This document shows, one piece after another, positions 31,131 to 42,779 of a stretch of DNA of 64,000 nt. A program made the translations under genes and the position numbers. The first letter of the stretch is position 1. The number at the start of each line of letters is the position of its first letter. Below the pieces are notes generated by a model that worked only from the letters and a program-made list of their open reading frames with translations, did no database searches and had not been told where the DNA came from. Location: assembly GCA_013398615.1 (NCBI GenBank), contig VZSR01000242.1:620001-684000 (forward strand). The letters run 5' to 3'. This DNA comes from Brachypodius melanocephalos (taxonomy: Eukaryota; Chordata; Aves; Passeriformes; Pycnonotidae).

Positions 31131-32735
31131 AGAACGGGCTGCCCTGCTCTCCCTCGCGCTCAGCCCAGCCCCAGACTGCCCTGGAGGGTTGAAACCACTG
31201 GTTCTGTTCACAGGAAAGGGAACCCAAACTCACCCCAAGCTGCCCAAAACGAGGTTAAGATTTGGGCCAGTAAAGGAAATCATGTGGCAAGGCTGCAGCA
31301 AAACCACAGAGGCTGGGAAGGGACAGACAGGAGCATCCTGACAGAGCAACAGCAGAATCAGACCCTGGGAGTCTCTAACTCCTCTCTGTTTCACTCAAGA
31401 TCCTGTGATTGAATTCCTGCACAAGCCTTTCCTCCTGGGAGTGTGTGGCATGAGACGCAGGCCTGAGCAAATATCAGAAAACTCAATTTTGGGCACCCAT
31501 AATTCGCTGAGAAGAACAGATTTGACTTCTCAAACACAGCATGATCCCACCCAACAGAGCTCAGCTTCTGTCCTCTTTTCCAGCCCAAATGTACATAAAA
31601 TATTTATCTGAAGTGTAAGAGCAAACCTGAGTGGGAGCTGGGACCCTCTGTGGGAGGTGACAGGGACAGCCCCAGCCTGGGATGCACCAGGAGCCCTGGA
31701 ACCACAACAGAGCTTGGCCACCCCACAAGCCCTGCCCTGCCACACAAGAAAGGGACCACAGCCTGGACCTGGGGACAAAATCCAGGTCCTGACATCCCAC
31801 GGGACCAGCTGTCTCCTCGGAGCCAGGGAAGCTCCAGGTTTCTTTCCTTTGCTGGGAAACTTCATTTGCTTTTCAGACAAGAGCTTCTGCACACCAAGAA
31901 ACTCCATTTCAAATACTCACAATCTCAAATACAGACACAGTTATTTATTTTTTTTTTTTAACTGTAAACAGGTTTTGAAGAAAAGATCAAAATCAGAGGG
32001 AAGCATTTTGAAGCTGTTGGGATGAAGTGCTCTGCTGTACATGATAGGAATTTCCTGGGAGGAATTTCTGTTGGAGGGATTTATATTTGCTTTTACATCC
32101 CAGAAACGGAATGGAGGGGAAAAAACGTTGGAATCACAAGGATTTTGGTGGGGAAGCAGAGGCATTTCCCACCTGCATGGGCTGAGGGGTCTGGCATGGG
32201 AAGGATCAGCTCCCACAGCCTCCCCTGGCCAAGCACTCAGCACTCCACCCCCTCTCCCTGCCTCCCCAGCAGCATCTGTAATGCATCCCTGGCATTCCCC
32301 AGGGGAAAAGCCTCCTGCAAACACCTCGACCCCGCTGACAGAGCGGGGAGAAGGGCCCCGAGGAGGCAGAACAGATTTCACTACGTGGAAATGCAGAGGT
32401 GCAAGGGGAGATGGGGCAGGGCGGGCTGCGCTCCTGCACGCCGAGGATCCGTCTCCTTCCCAGGGAATTATTAAAGGTTTTGCACCGGGGAACAAATGAT
32501 TTTAAGCAGAGGAATCCCTGTCTCTTTGTCCTTGCAGACAGACGAGAGGAGCAGGAGGCTCGGCGCTGGGTTCCTCCCCTCCCTCAGCCTTCTGGGAAGC
32601 TCCTTTGAACACTTACAACATCAGAGCACAGGGCCTGATTTGTTAGACAAGCCAGACTTTATTATTTTTTTAAAAGGGGGATATTATCTCCTGCCTCCAA
32701 AGGAAAGGGGAAGAGGAGAAAGCCGCTGATACAGG
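31131..32735. other. Spacer with a T-run
   Basis: A T-run near 31949-31959 separates two GC-moderate segments. No gene recognised; frames on both strands coincide. Confidence 0.4.
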
Positions 32736-32739
32736 GGGG

Positions 32740-32960
32740 GGGTAGAGACAGACACAGAACCTCATTATTAAACAAAATAAATAAAATATACTAGCAGAAA
32801 ATGTGTCTTGGCTTTATTACTATATTCTGTCCTCTAAATATTTCATTTCCAACTGATGCCCAAGCCAAATGGAAAATTTCAAGCAAAACTGTACTACTTA
32901 GAATATGCTTAATTATTGATTCAGCCAGGAGGGAAAAAGAAGGAAAAAAAACTAGAGGGG
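32740..32960. promoter_or_regulatory. AT-rich candidate element
   Basis: AAACAAAATAAATAAAATAT, CTCTAAATATTTCATTTCC and GCTTAATTATTGATTCAGCC words. Clear AT-rich island between GC-richer flanks. Confidence 0.3.
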
Positions 32961-33238
32961 AAGAAAAGGCACTGAGCCGGTGCTGACTCCTTTTTAACCC
33001 GTGCAGCATTCCCACCCTCCCTCCTGTGGGAAGGGAGCTCTGCTGCTGTGCTGGGGCCCCTCCAGCAGGCGTTAGTGAAAGAAGAAAACACCTTGGTCAT
33101 TGTTTTCTCCTGCTTTTTCCCTCCCTGTGTTTACCTAGAAGTCCTTTTTAATCAGTGCAGGTAATTTCGGGGGGGTAAATCTTGTGGTCGTGAATGAAAG
33201 CTGAAAACGTGGACTGGGAAAAGCAGCCAGAAGCTGTT
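32961..33238. other. Short spacer
   Basis: Nothing recognised. Confidence 0.4.
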
Positions 33239-33285
33239 TGTAATTCACAACAAAATGTAATTCACAACAAAATGTAATTCACAAA
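33239..33285. repeat. 17-bp tandem repeat, 2.8 copies
   Basis: The unit is TGTAATTCACAACAAAA. The copies are identical over their full overlap, implying recent expansion. Confidence 0.93.
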
Positions 33286-33680
33286 ACCCCCCTCGGTTCA
33301 GGCTCTCCTTCCCTGCATGTCTGTCCAAGGCACTGACTGTATCTGTTCTCCATCTCCTGCTCTGAGAGAGATCCACCTGCCCATATCCAAACCTAATAAA
33401 CTGATTTCTCCGTGAGACACGGGCATTCTGCAGGCACAGCAGCTCTTGGAACCCTGCAATCAGCCTGAGCTGGAGTTTTCCTGCCTCCTGTCCCCCAGCT
33501 CTGGGGGATCCTTCAGCCCCCATGCCCCCTGCCCTCTCTGGAGCCTGAGGGCTGCAGGGGGGCCCCCAGCACCCCAAGGAGACCCCAGAATGGGGGGAGC
33601 ATTGCTGGGGGGCCTTGTGGTGCCCAAGCCCACTGAGGGGGGCACAGCCCACTACAAAGGGAGCCACAAACTCAATTAGG
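33286..33680. other. Spacer, nothing specific seen
   Basis: GC-rich between 33450 and 33660. Overlapping open frames on both strands without domains. Confidence 0.4.
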
Positions 33681-33915
33681 AATTTCACTGAAACTTCAAA
33701 TTACAGCCCTTTATTTATTTTATTTTATTTTTTTCAAGCGACCAAATTATGCCACGTTACAGAGAAAGTGACAGGTAATTTGGGACACCGAGGATTTCTC
33801 GGGCTCTATAGTTAATGGGGAGTTTAGCACCAATTCCTCTGTAATTTGCACTTCTGAGAAACCACATTATTATAAAGTCAGAAATCTCGGGCACGTTTAA
33901 CTCCAAGATCTGCCA
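33681..33915. promoter_or_regulatory. AT-rich candidate element
   Basis: A TTTATTTTATTTTATT-type patch is followed by GACCAAATTATGCCACG, GACAGGTAATTTGGG, GCACCAATTCC and CATTATTATAAAGTC words. Candidate regulatory DNA. Confidence 0.3.
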
Positions 33916-35452
33916 GGCTGCTGATGACCAGGAACTGAGGAGGCCTGAGTCCACAGGTCACCCATTTCAATATCTGAGGCTGGGTGCCTTCCAAAAACGG
34001 CCGCTCCAACGGCGGAGCCGAAAATTGGAGGTGACATTCAGAAGTCTCTGAAAATTATAACCCTGACTTCCTCCTTGAAAAGCTTATCTGAATCCTGGCT
34101 TATCCTTTGATGAGGTTACTGAAAAAGCATTCTGCTCAGAGTACTTGAAAGATAACAGGCAATATATGTGAGCTGGTGCTCTCCTCCTGGGGGGAAACAC
34201 TATCGAACTCCCGGAGCATGGGACACTAATTAAATGGCCTGAATCATGCTGGACACTCAGCTCCTGGGTGCTTTCTTTAACCCCTTCCCAGCCTTCCACA
34301 CCTGGAGCAGATGGGCACATCCCTCTTGCTCCTGTGGTCAGGTGTTCTCCCAGGCACCTCATTCCATCCTGCTCCAGAGTGGGATAGAGCAGCATTCCCT
34401 GATCCCCAGCTAAGGGGAGAGCATCCTTAAGGAGCTCCCAAAAGCTTCATTCTGAAATAAATCCCATCTGGAGCTCACTTTTCTCCCCAGGAGGTGTTGA
34501 GCTGGGGCTCTGCCTAACTCTGCCCATTTAAATGTTCACAGAAATTGAAGCAAGTGCTTGAATTTCTTGGATGCTGAACCCACAGCTGTGAGCAAGGGTC
34601 TTCCCAGGCTTTGGGAAGAAAGGGAACGTGAGTGGAGACAAGAGGGAAAATTATTAATTCAGCAATGCTTAATGGCCTGACAGAGGCGCAGGGAAAAAAC
34701 GATCCTGCTCTGCTTTTGGGGGAAAATAACCAGGCTTGCTTGAATGTTCTACCCTGAGAACAGCAGGCACAGCCACCACATTCCCAGGAAAATGGGCAGA
34801 ACACCCTTGGCGGGCAGGACCCAGTGGCAGGGCTTGTTCCCAGGCGCAGTCACCCTCCTCTTCCTCCTGCCACAGAGCCCTGGCTGCACCGGGATGCTCC
34901 TGCTCTGCCTCTTCCCTGCTCAGCCTGTGGCCCAGAAAGGAGGGAAAAAGAACAAAACTGGTTTAATGGCATCATTTATTTCAGAATGAGCTGTCTCTCC
35001 GTGCTGCCCCAGCCCCCAAACTCCAGTAATTGTTGGTTGGTTCCCTGCCATCTCCCCGCCAGCGCCTTCAGCGTCTCAGGCGCTGCTGCATGAGATTAGC
35101 AGGAAGCATTTGGAGTCCCTCACTTCAAAGGGATGGAAAACTGGAAATTTAACAGAGCCTATTATGTAGGTGAGGGAAAAATAGGCAAGTCCTGTTAAAA
35201 AGGATGGCTCATTTCCCCTCTTTTTGGGGCAGGGCATAAGGCAGCTGGGGAAAAAGCCCAAATTTAAAGGGATGCAAGGTCCAAAAGCCAAGATATGAAA
35301 AGAGGAGGGAGACGTGACTGGGATCCCTGCAGGAAGGGAGCAGGGTCCGTCTAGGATGGGGTGGGAAGCCTTGGGTGGCCTGTGGCAAATCTCTGAGAGC
35401 AGCCCCACATCCCACATCGGGTCCTGCTGCGACAAAAAAGAGGGAGGGAGCA
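33916..35452. other. 1.5 kb spacer, nothing specific seen
   Basis: No gene or repeat recognised. GC-moderate DNA with chance frames. Confidence 0.4.
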
Positions 35453-35506
35453 GGGGGAGATGAGAAAGGAGAAGGGGGAGATGAGAAAGGAGGAGCGGGA
35501 GATGAA
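35453..35506. repeat. 21-bp purine-rich tandem repeat, about 2.6 copies
   Basis: The unit begins GGGGGAGATGAGAAAGGAG and repeats at 35453, 35474 and partially at 35495. It is an uneven purine-rich tract. Confidence 0.85.
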
Positions 35507-35689
35507 GCGGTGGAACTGAAGCGTGGGGCGATGTTTTCCCAATCGCCTGTGACACGCCCCTGTGGTTAACACGCCCCTGGGCACCTGCCCTGGCCTCGCT
35601 GTGCCCTGGGGCTGTGCCCGGCTATTGGGGCAGCAAAGCCCAGCAGCGCCAGGGGAAGCATCCAAAGGGCCTTCCTTGAAAACGCCGAG
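35507..35689. other. Short GC-rich spacer
   Basis: Nothing recognised. Confidence 0.35.
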
Positions 35690-35945
35690 CGCTATTTCCA
35701 CAGCCCCTTAAACAGAATAATTCATTAGTCAGCTCAGAACAATCAATACCGCCGCCGACAATTTATACAGCAGCTCTGTTTACCCAGCAGACCCTCTTTG
35801 ATAATATTATTTATGATTCCAAATAACTCCATCGGTGTTCAATAGAGCTGGGAGGTACCTGGGGGACCGGGGCACAATCAAATTATGAAGACATATGGTT
35901 TACTCAGCGCTGGAAATGTTCAACTGCATTTCATTACTGCTCGTC
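35690..35945. promoter_or_regulatory. Candidate developmental enhancer with SOX/FOX/TCF-type words
   Basis: A compact AT-rich block containing AACAATC and ACAAT (SOX-type), TGTTTAC (35777-35783, FOX-type) and CTTTGAT (35796-35802, TCF/LEF-type), then ATAATATTATTTATG. Several factor-family words within 120 bp make this one of the better enhancer candidates in the window. Confidence 0.4.
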
Positions 35946-37159
35946 CTGCCGCAGCACCTTCCCCAGCACTCACACGGCCTCCTCCAGCCGGGCTGCTGAG
36001 CGGGAATGCTGCTTCAGGGAGAGCCTCTGGCTCTGCTGATGGAGAGACGTGGCCGTAAAGGGAATTTTGCTGTGCCTGTTCCTGCCTCGGTGCAGCTGAA
36101 GGACACGCCGAGCAGCTCAAAGCATCCCCGGCAATTAAAGCCCGGCGTTGTGGGGCTGGCAGGGCAGCCCCAGCCCGGAGTGATGTGTGAGAGGCACGGC
36201 ACGCTCGGCAGCTCCTGCCCGGATTTATGGTCGATGCATGCACTGTGTACTTTTTAATAAAGCGCCTCTGAAATGCCCGCGGAGCAGCCAAATGCTGAGT
36301 CATTATTATCGACGGAGCAGAGCCTGCGGGGGGGCACAGCCAGCCCTGCTCTGGAAACTCCAGTCCTCCCTGCAGAGGAGCAATGATTAACCAGACAATG
36401 CATGGGATGCAACAAATTAAAAAGATAAACCTTCCCAACAAAAGCGATAGGACTGGAGAGATGTGGGCTGTGCTCAGAGCGAGCTGGCATCCCATCTCCA
36501 GCCACAGAAATTCCACAGAGCAGGGGCTGGATCCTGCCAGCCGGCTCTGCCGGCCCCGCTGGGATGTTCCAGGATGGAGCACTGCCCGCCTGGCTGCCCT
36601 GGGCACGGGGAACCCACACTTTATGTTTGTGAATATGTCCTGGAGGCTCCTCCCTGCGCTGATCCTGCTCATTCTGAATAGCCAAGACTCTAAAATAAAG
36701 TGATAACAGTTATCACTGTGGAAATACAATTTCTGAGAAAATCCCACCAGACTAATGATTAAAACAGAAACTGAAGATTCTGACAACCCTGGATTTCGTC
36801 TTGGGTTTCAGCTGTTTCTGCTACACAATTCCCTGTAGGAAAATCAGAATCTTCCTTCCACAGCAAACCCAGACACTTCAGGACCCATTTCTGTTCCCCT
36901 TGCAGCGGAATGGAGAAGTGAACAGTGAGACTTCCCATGGAATGGAAAGAAAAGACGTTGTAAACTCAGACAACAGGGGTTTCACTTCCATCTCCCAGGC
37001 AGGCTGTGACGTGGATGAACTCCTGGCTTCTGGTGGGAACATGTGAGACTGGGGAAGCTCCTGAACTTGGGCAGGATAAACAAGACATGGCAGACCTTTC
37101 CCAACAGCTCCTGAGACAGAAAGATCTGGAATCAGGAGCGTCACAGTGTGTGCAGCAGA
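35946..37159. other. 1.2 kb spacer with an AT-rich patch
   Basis: An AT-moderate patch at 36225-36310 contains TGCTGAGTCATT (36293-36304), a half-Maf/AP-1 site. A minus-strand frame across 35920-36786 is open but overlaps plus-strand frames and shows no domain. Confidence 0.35.
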
Positions 37160-37315
37160 TGGGCTGTTGAGATGCTGAGCCCTCTGATCATCTTGTGGTT
37201 CTTCTCTGGTCTGGATGTAGAAGGTCCATGTCTCCCTTCCCCTGGAGACTCCAGAGCTGGATGTAGTGCTCAGGTGGGGTCTCTCCTGAGCAGAGAAGAA
37301 GGGGAGAAGCTGTGC
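37160..37315 (-). mobile_element. CR1 LINE fragment, antisense
   Basis: Read on the plus strand, GAGCCCTCTGATCATCTTGT, then TCTCTGGTCTGGATG, GGTCCATGTCTCCCTT, GACTCCAGAGCTGGATGTAG and TGCTCAGGTGGGGTCTCTCC match the complement of avian CR1 near the ORF2/3' UTR junction (gatcatcttcgtggcc, ctccatgtc, actccagagctggacgcag, ggtggggtctcacgagagcagag). The element therefore lies on the minus strand and is truncated at both ends. Confidence 0.85.
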
Positions 37316-37427
37316 ACATGTTCCTGGAGTCAGCCTTTGCTACCTCGCCTCCAGGAAGATGAACACACCTCCCTTCCAAGTCACTGCCCTGCCCTTCAGT
37401 GCTGAGCCAGGCTCAAGTCTAAGGAGG

Positions 37428-37469
37428 CTTTTAGGCTGTGCACATCATGCTGCTTCTGTAGCCTAAAAG
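37428..37469. repeat. 10-bp perfect inverted repeat
   Basis: CTTTTAGGCT (37428-37437) and AGCCTAAAAG (37460-37469) flank a 22-nt loop. It lies just beyond the CR1 fragment and could be part of the same or another old repeat. Confidence 0.75.
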
Positions 37470-38369
37470 GAGGTGTTTGGATTTCTATATTTAGGTGTCC
37501 TCGCTTCCTTTCCTCCTTGACATTTATGAATTTTAGATGTCTTTCATGCTGGGCCTCTGAAGGGCATCCTGGAGAGGCGTGTGGTGGCCCTGGCACTGCA
37601 TCCGCTGGTCCTGCATGGATGTGGCTCTGGTCACCTGCTGGCCTGGCCAGGGCTTGCTCAGGGGCCACAGGCACTGCCAGGACTCTCTCCAGCCTTTAAC
37701 AGGCGTGTGGGGCTGCTGCTCGCTCCACAGCTGCTGGAGGGAGGGAAGGGGAGGGAGAGATGTCTGGGAGCAGTGGAAAAAAACAAGATTACAAGGGATC
37801 AGGGAGCTGCTGTTAAAGTACATGGCAAGTTACAGATGAAACAGGCAGCGGCTGCCTGGAGCTGAAGGCAAATTTGGCAGTGGACCTGTGCAGGAGACTG
37901 CCATGGAATTAGCCTGGCTGGGATGTGGGTGGGATGGGGACTGTGCAGACCCTGCCAGCACACCTTGTGCTGGGTGGTTGGGATGGGTTATCACTGCCCT
38001 GCCAATGAACCTCACCACGACCCTAACCACCACCTTAAACACTGCCCGGGCCTGACTGCATCACCAGGGCTGGTTCAGATCAGGGGGATGCAGGAGCAGC
38101 AATGTTGGAACACTGCTGGGATCACCTTGGCATGTCTTTTCCATCGCCAGGCTGGACATATGAGGTGGAAAAAGGGGAGAGACCTCAGTCAGATCCTTTC
38201 CAAAAGCCCAGGGCACTGATGGCCAGACTGTGGCTCCATCCCTGCTGCCCATCCTCTGTCTCAGCAAAGGTGCAAGAGGCCCCTCATGCTCAGGGACAGG
38301 CAGGGAGCCAGCAGGGACTTTTCCATCCCCAACCTCCACGGAGACAGACACCTGTGTCCCTCCTCTCTG
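37470..38369. other. Spacer, nothing specific seen
   Basis: GC-rich with coincident frames on both strands; no gene recognised. Confidence 0.4.
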
Positions 38370-38530
38370 CCGGGCCGTTTTTAGCAGCCGTAATTATACC
38401 CTTTCAATCTAAGTATAAATAACTGGAATTCCGGGTAAAATGTCGGGTTGCTTGATTTACATCCCCAGTGAGCCGATAAGGTTGCAACAAGGATAAATCA
38501 CGGCAGAAGTGCACACTCAGAAGATCTCAG
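38370..38530. promoter_or_regulatory. AT-rich candidate element
   Basis: GCCGTAATTATACCC, AAGTATAAATAACTGG, TGCTTGATTTACATCC and GGATAAATCACGG words in a block flanked by GC-rich DNA. Candidate regulatory DNA. Confidence 0.3.
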
Positions 38531-39289
38531 AGGAAGAGAGAGAAACTTCTGCCCCCACCCCGCTCTGCCATTACTCATGCTTGTTTGTAAAGTGGCCAGG
38601 AGAGTTTTGGCATTAAACAAACATTGTGCGATTGCCCAAGCATTCCATCATTGTCCTAAGCGCCCATGGAGAGTTGCAGGAGGAAGGCTCTTGTTTTTCC
38701 TGCCTGCTTCTGTTTTCAGCCCACCAAAGACAGAGCTGTAGGGAAGGTTGCTGGATGGGGGCTGCTCTCAGGGCTCCTGGCCCCACCGACCCCCTGGCCT
38801 CTCCACCTCAGGCTGGAATTTTTAGAAACAGCCATGCAGGACTCACTGAGGGTGGGGAAGGTGCTTTGTTTCCCCCAAGCCCCCAGCCCTGCAGCATTAA
38901 CTGCGGCTGCTGCATCTCTGCCCAGCCGGCAGCCTGGCGGGGCTGCAGCGGGAGACAGACGAGTCCGTCCTGGAGGTTTTTCAAGTGGAGATTAACCACT
39001 GAGTAGGTTGTTTTTATTTAAGATGCCATATGTCTCTTCCCTCTAAATATCTCTTCCATCAGATACCGCTGTGATTCCCACTCTGCCTCCCAACCCTGCC
39101 TTTGAGACACTATTGCAAACACTTCATAAAACCGTGTTAGATCGGAGATGGGAAATGCTTTGAAGCTCCTTCTGCCCCCTCCCTGCAGACGGCTGAGTGC
39201 GCAGCCGCCCTGCCCACCCCGCAGCGTGGCCGGGCAGTGGACACTGCTCCCAGGCCGGGTCCTGGCTCCCATTTGGCTCCCGTGACTCA
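38531..39289. other. Spacer, nothing specific seen
   Basis: GC-rich with no recognisable gene or repeat. Confidence 0.4.
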
Positions 39290-39440
39290 TTGGATTACGC
39301 TGCAAAATCCCTTCTCCGCCTGCGAAAAGGGGATAGCAGCGTTATCCTCTTCCCCTGCTGTGAGCTTCAATATATCAAGGATTGTGAGGCACTTAGTGCT
39401 ATGTAAATGGGAGACGTATCAGCTGTGCCTCAGATAAATG
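39290..39440 (-). repeat. MIR-like ancient SINE relic, antisense
   Basis: AAAAGGGGATAGCAGCGTTATCC and then ATTGTGAGGCACTTAGTGCTATGTAAATG resemble the complement of amniote MIR (aaaatggggataatagc followed by gattgtgaggcgctcagatactatggtaatgggg). I quote the window only in part. The order and spacing of the two blocks match. Strong divergence is expected at this age. A further CTCCATTGATGTAGAGGAA patch at about 39526 may belong to it. Confidence 0.6.
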
Positions 39441-40055
39441 AATTTCACTTAGATTGATGGGTGTGAAGCACTTCCAAAATTAGGCCTATTCTTCTTAAAT
39501 CAAACAGTTTCCCCAAGCCAGTTCAGCTCCATTGATGTAGAGGAAGTCATCAAGCTGCGATTCATCACCGAGCTCAATCACAGACCTTCAACACGCTGAC
39601 CCACCGAGAGCTTCCTCCTCTTGGCAGGGGGAGAGGGGCTTGGCCAGGCACAGGAGGAGCAGGACCCTTCATCTCCTCCACGCCTGGGTCATCCACAGCT
39701 TGGGCTGCAAACCCCTGTGCTCGTCCTGATCCTTACACCAAACTCTTTATGCCAAAATGTTCTGTAACATCACAAACGTCATTTCATTCAGCCAGCAAAG
39801 AGTAAATCCCTCCTATGCGTAGGAGCGCCACCAAAGTGCAGCCTGCTGAGTAAATCTGTAGTAAACCCACCAAGGTGTTTGTAGCAGCTTCTTCACCTGC
39901 CTGCTGGGGCTGCCACCCATCCCAAGCCCTTGGGATGCTGGAGGGGAGCAGGTCTGCAGGCAGCCCATCCTCTCCAGGCTGGCAGTTCTCCGAGCACCTC
40001 CTGCCCGCAAGGATCTGTCTGGTGTTTATGCGCAGAGCAGCTCGGCTCCCTCCAA
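39441..40055. other. Spacer, nothing specific seen
   Basis: No gene recognised; mixed composition. Confidence 0.4.
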
Positions 40056-40059
40056 CTTT

Positions 40060-40160
40060 TTAACTGCAGATAATCAACAAAGCTGGGCAAATAATTTAGC
40101 GCGTATAATTTATTCTATGAATTTTGATTCTCTGCCCACAAGCAGCTTGTGCTGCTCACC
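40060..40160. promoter_or_regulatory. Short AT-rich candidate element
   Basis: GATAATCAACAAAGC, GCAAATAATTTAGCGCGTAT and TTTATTCTATGAATTTTGA words in about 100 bp. Candidate only. Confidence 0.2.
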
Positions 40161-40595
40161 GAGGTATCGGTGCTCTGAAATTATGCAGGGGAGCTGCCGC
40201 CTTGGCCCGGGGCTGGCTCAGGCGGCTGGCAGCCACCAGGACACCCTGAGCACGGCAGGGCTGGCCCGGGGCTTGTCCTCCAGCAGGTGCCTCGCTCGTG
40301 TGGCATTTGTCCTGCTGGTGGTCTGGTGGGAGCCCGACCTGGGAGGGCAGGTAGGTGATGTTACCAGGAACACTGAGGAGAGCGCTTCCCAGCCCCCAGT
40401 CCAGGATTAGGCATCCAAAGGGGAGCTGCAGCAACCCAGCAGCTGAGAAATTGCAGAAACGCGGCCTCATCATCCATATGTTTGTACCAAACTGCCCCAC
40501 ACTGGCATTAAATGAGGCTAAGCATCCCTGGGAGCAGCAGTAAGCACAGCTGTGCTGTTTTCCCTCGTTGGCAGAGGAAGGAGATGCTGCTGCTC
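40161..40595. other. GC-rich spacer
   Basis: Nothing recognised. Confidence 0.4.
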
Positions 40596-41005
40596 ACCCG
40601 TGGCCGCTGTGCCAGTTCGGAGCCTGCCCGAAATTCCGCTGTGGGAAGGGTTTTGCAGCTCTTTGGGCCATGTTTGCAGCGTGGGGCCGGTCCCTGTGCC
40701 GGACTGGTGCTCTCGTGGTGCTGTCAGACACGGGGCAGCCATGGGGACACGGACACAGACGGGCAGCACGCGGCCCTTGCTGTCCCCAAGCCCCGCTCGG
40801 CTCCGGCCGCACGTCCAGCAGCGCCTTTGTGTCTGACAGGCGCTGGAAGAGCTGACGCAAGTTTTCATTAACAGTTCCTCCGAGGTGGGAGTTAACGTGT
40901 TTGTAGAGAGAATGTGCGGCTGTAAATCACCCGCGGGCCCGTCCCCGTCCCTGGCTGTTCGCCACCGCCGGCGGCAGGGCGTGCACGCCGCTGTCACTCC
41001 GTGGA
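40596..41005. promoter_or_regulatory. Moderate CpG-rich region
   Basis: CpG is frequent around 40600-40650, 40720-40820 and 40910-40995. The segment is not uniformly CpG-rich; a promoter call is weak. Confidence 0.25.
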
Positions 41006-41094
41006 TGCCCTCCATCCCCTTTCTTTATCTCCTAAACATTGCAATCTTGTCGTCTGCAGCGAGAGCTACAGCCCTTCAACTTAAATGTGCCTGC

Positions 41095-41610
41095 CAAGAA
41101 AAATGTTGATTTTTTTGCCTCCACCTACCTTCAGATATCTGATTAATTCAATGCAAGGAGCAAGGAATTAAGTTGGGGTTTTTTAAAGCTGAATACAGAA
41201 ACATTGATGTAGAAAACCACTGTGGCTGTTAGAGCTGCCTGGTGACTGAGACAGCCTTAGAATGCATTTTAGCTTGGCTTGGCATGCTAGCTTTGAGGAG
41301 CTAAATGGAGAAGTGAACTAATCCCAGGTCTTAATGAATAATGTTCAAATCCAACTTTCATTTTCCAGTGCGTCCATACATTCAAGAATGACTCACAAGG
41401 TGTTTGTTGTGCGGTGGAAGAATAGCCAAGCTGGGAAGGGTATTTTTATGTGTTTGTGAATCATTGTATATGATATTTTCCTCCACTGTGCCTCTCTGTC
41501 CTGGCAGTTTTCTGCAGAGAAATCCATTCAGCTGCACTGGAAATGTAGGCACTTTATAGAAAATCTTTAATAGCACCAGCACAAATGGATGGCTCTTATT
41601 TCCTCTCCGC
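41095..41610. promoter_or_regulatory. Long AT-rich candidate element
   Basis: About 500 bp of AT-rich, non-repetitive DNA, with ATCTGATTAATTCAATGC near 41140, GTCTTAATGAATAATG near 41330, an AP-1-type TGACTCA (41389-41395) and GTATATGATATTTTCC near 41465. The length and lack of repeats fit a conserved non-coding region. Confidence 0.35.
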
Positions 41611-42779
41611 AAAGTGGCGATTTGCAAAACCACTGCTAACAAATAGTTACCCTCCTCCCCCAAAACCATCAAAGAAAGACCGATGGAGCCGCCTCCTGCC
41701 CCGAGGGGTCGGGCAGAGCCTGGCACAGGGACAGGCGCCTCGTGTCCCCCGGGTCTGTGAAGTCACAGGCGTCCTTGGATGGGGACATGGGGATGATGTC
41801 CATGGATGGGGAGGTGGGAGCGGCATGGGATTGCAGACCCTGCATCTCCTGCCCCCGGGGGTGGGTGTGGGAGCAGGGAATGCAGCGTGGAGCGGGGCCG
41901 GGTGAGCACATGGCTGCACAGGTGCCAGCGTCTGTGCAGACACATATGGGAGAGACAGGGAACTGCACGGATCCCTTCCAGCTCGCTCCGTCCTGGCTCC
42001 CGTGCCTGTTTGTTTTCTGGTACACTCGTCTTGCTGGAATTTTTAACATTTAATTAGTCGAGCCAGCTGCTTCTGCTTTGCAAAGGGCTGGGCAGTTCTG
42101 CCTGGTTCCAAGGGTGGGTTTCTTTGTTCCCAGGATCCATTCAGGCTCCTGTGGAGGCACAGAGCCCGGTGCTCTGATCCCACCACTGCTCCTGTGAGCA
42201 CTGAGCTCCCATCACTGGATCCAGGGATGTGCTGGGAGCTGGGGCTCTGCAGGGTGCTGGCAGCTGGGGATCCAGCCTGGCTGGGATAGCAGTGAAGCTC
42301 GGAGCTGCCATACAGCCCCTCTCCATCCCTCTGCACCGAACTGGAGCTGAGAGCAACCTTCTGCTCCACAGGTTACTGTCCTGTGGGAACGGGATGGAAA
42401 CGTGGGGACTCATCGAGGAGGAGGAAGGGCCCCAGGGGCTCCAGAGCTCCAGGCATTGCCACACTCCCTTCCTGAGCCACCCTTCCTCACCCAGCCCTGG
42501 AGGAGCACGGAGACAGTGGCCCCGTGCAGGGGCTGCAGGAGAGCCCATGGGTTCTGCGATTGCAGCCTGATCATCGCCACTGCTCATGAAAACACTTCTA
42601 AGGCGTTTGCCTGCAGAAAAAGTCAGATCGCCTCAAATGTCAGGTGTCAGCAAAGCCTTTCTGCAGCCCCGGGCGGCTCCCCTCTCCCGCTTCAAGTGAC
42701 ACAAAGGCCCCTACACGATTCTATTCAGCCCAGATACCGTCTCCAGCCTTTAAAGCCGAGAGAATTTTGCCTGAAAATA
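41611..42779. other. GC-rich spacer, nothing specific seen
   Basis: Open frames on both strands overlap everywhere; no domains and no repeats seen. Confidence 0.45.
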
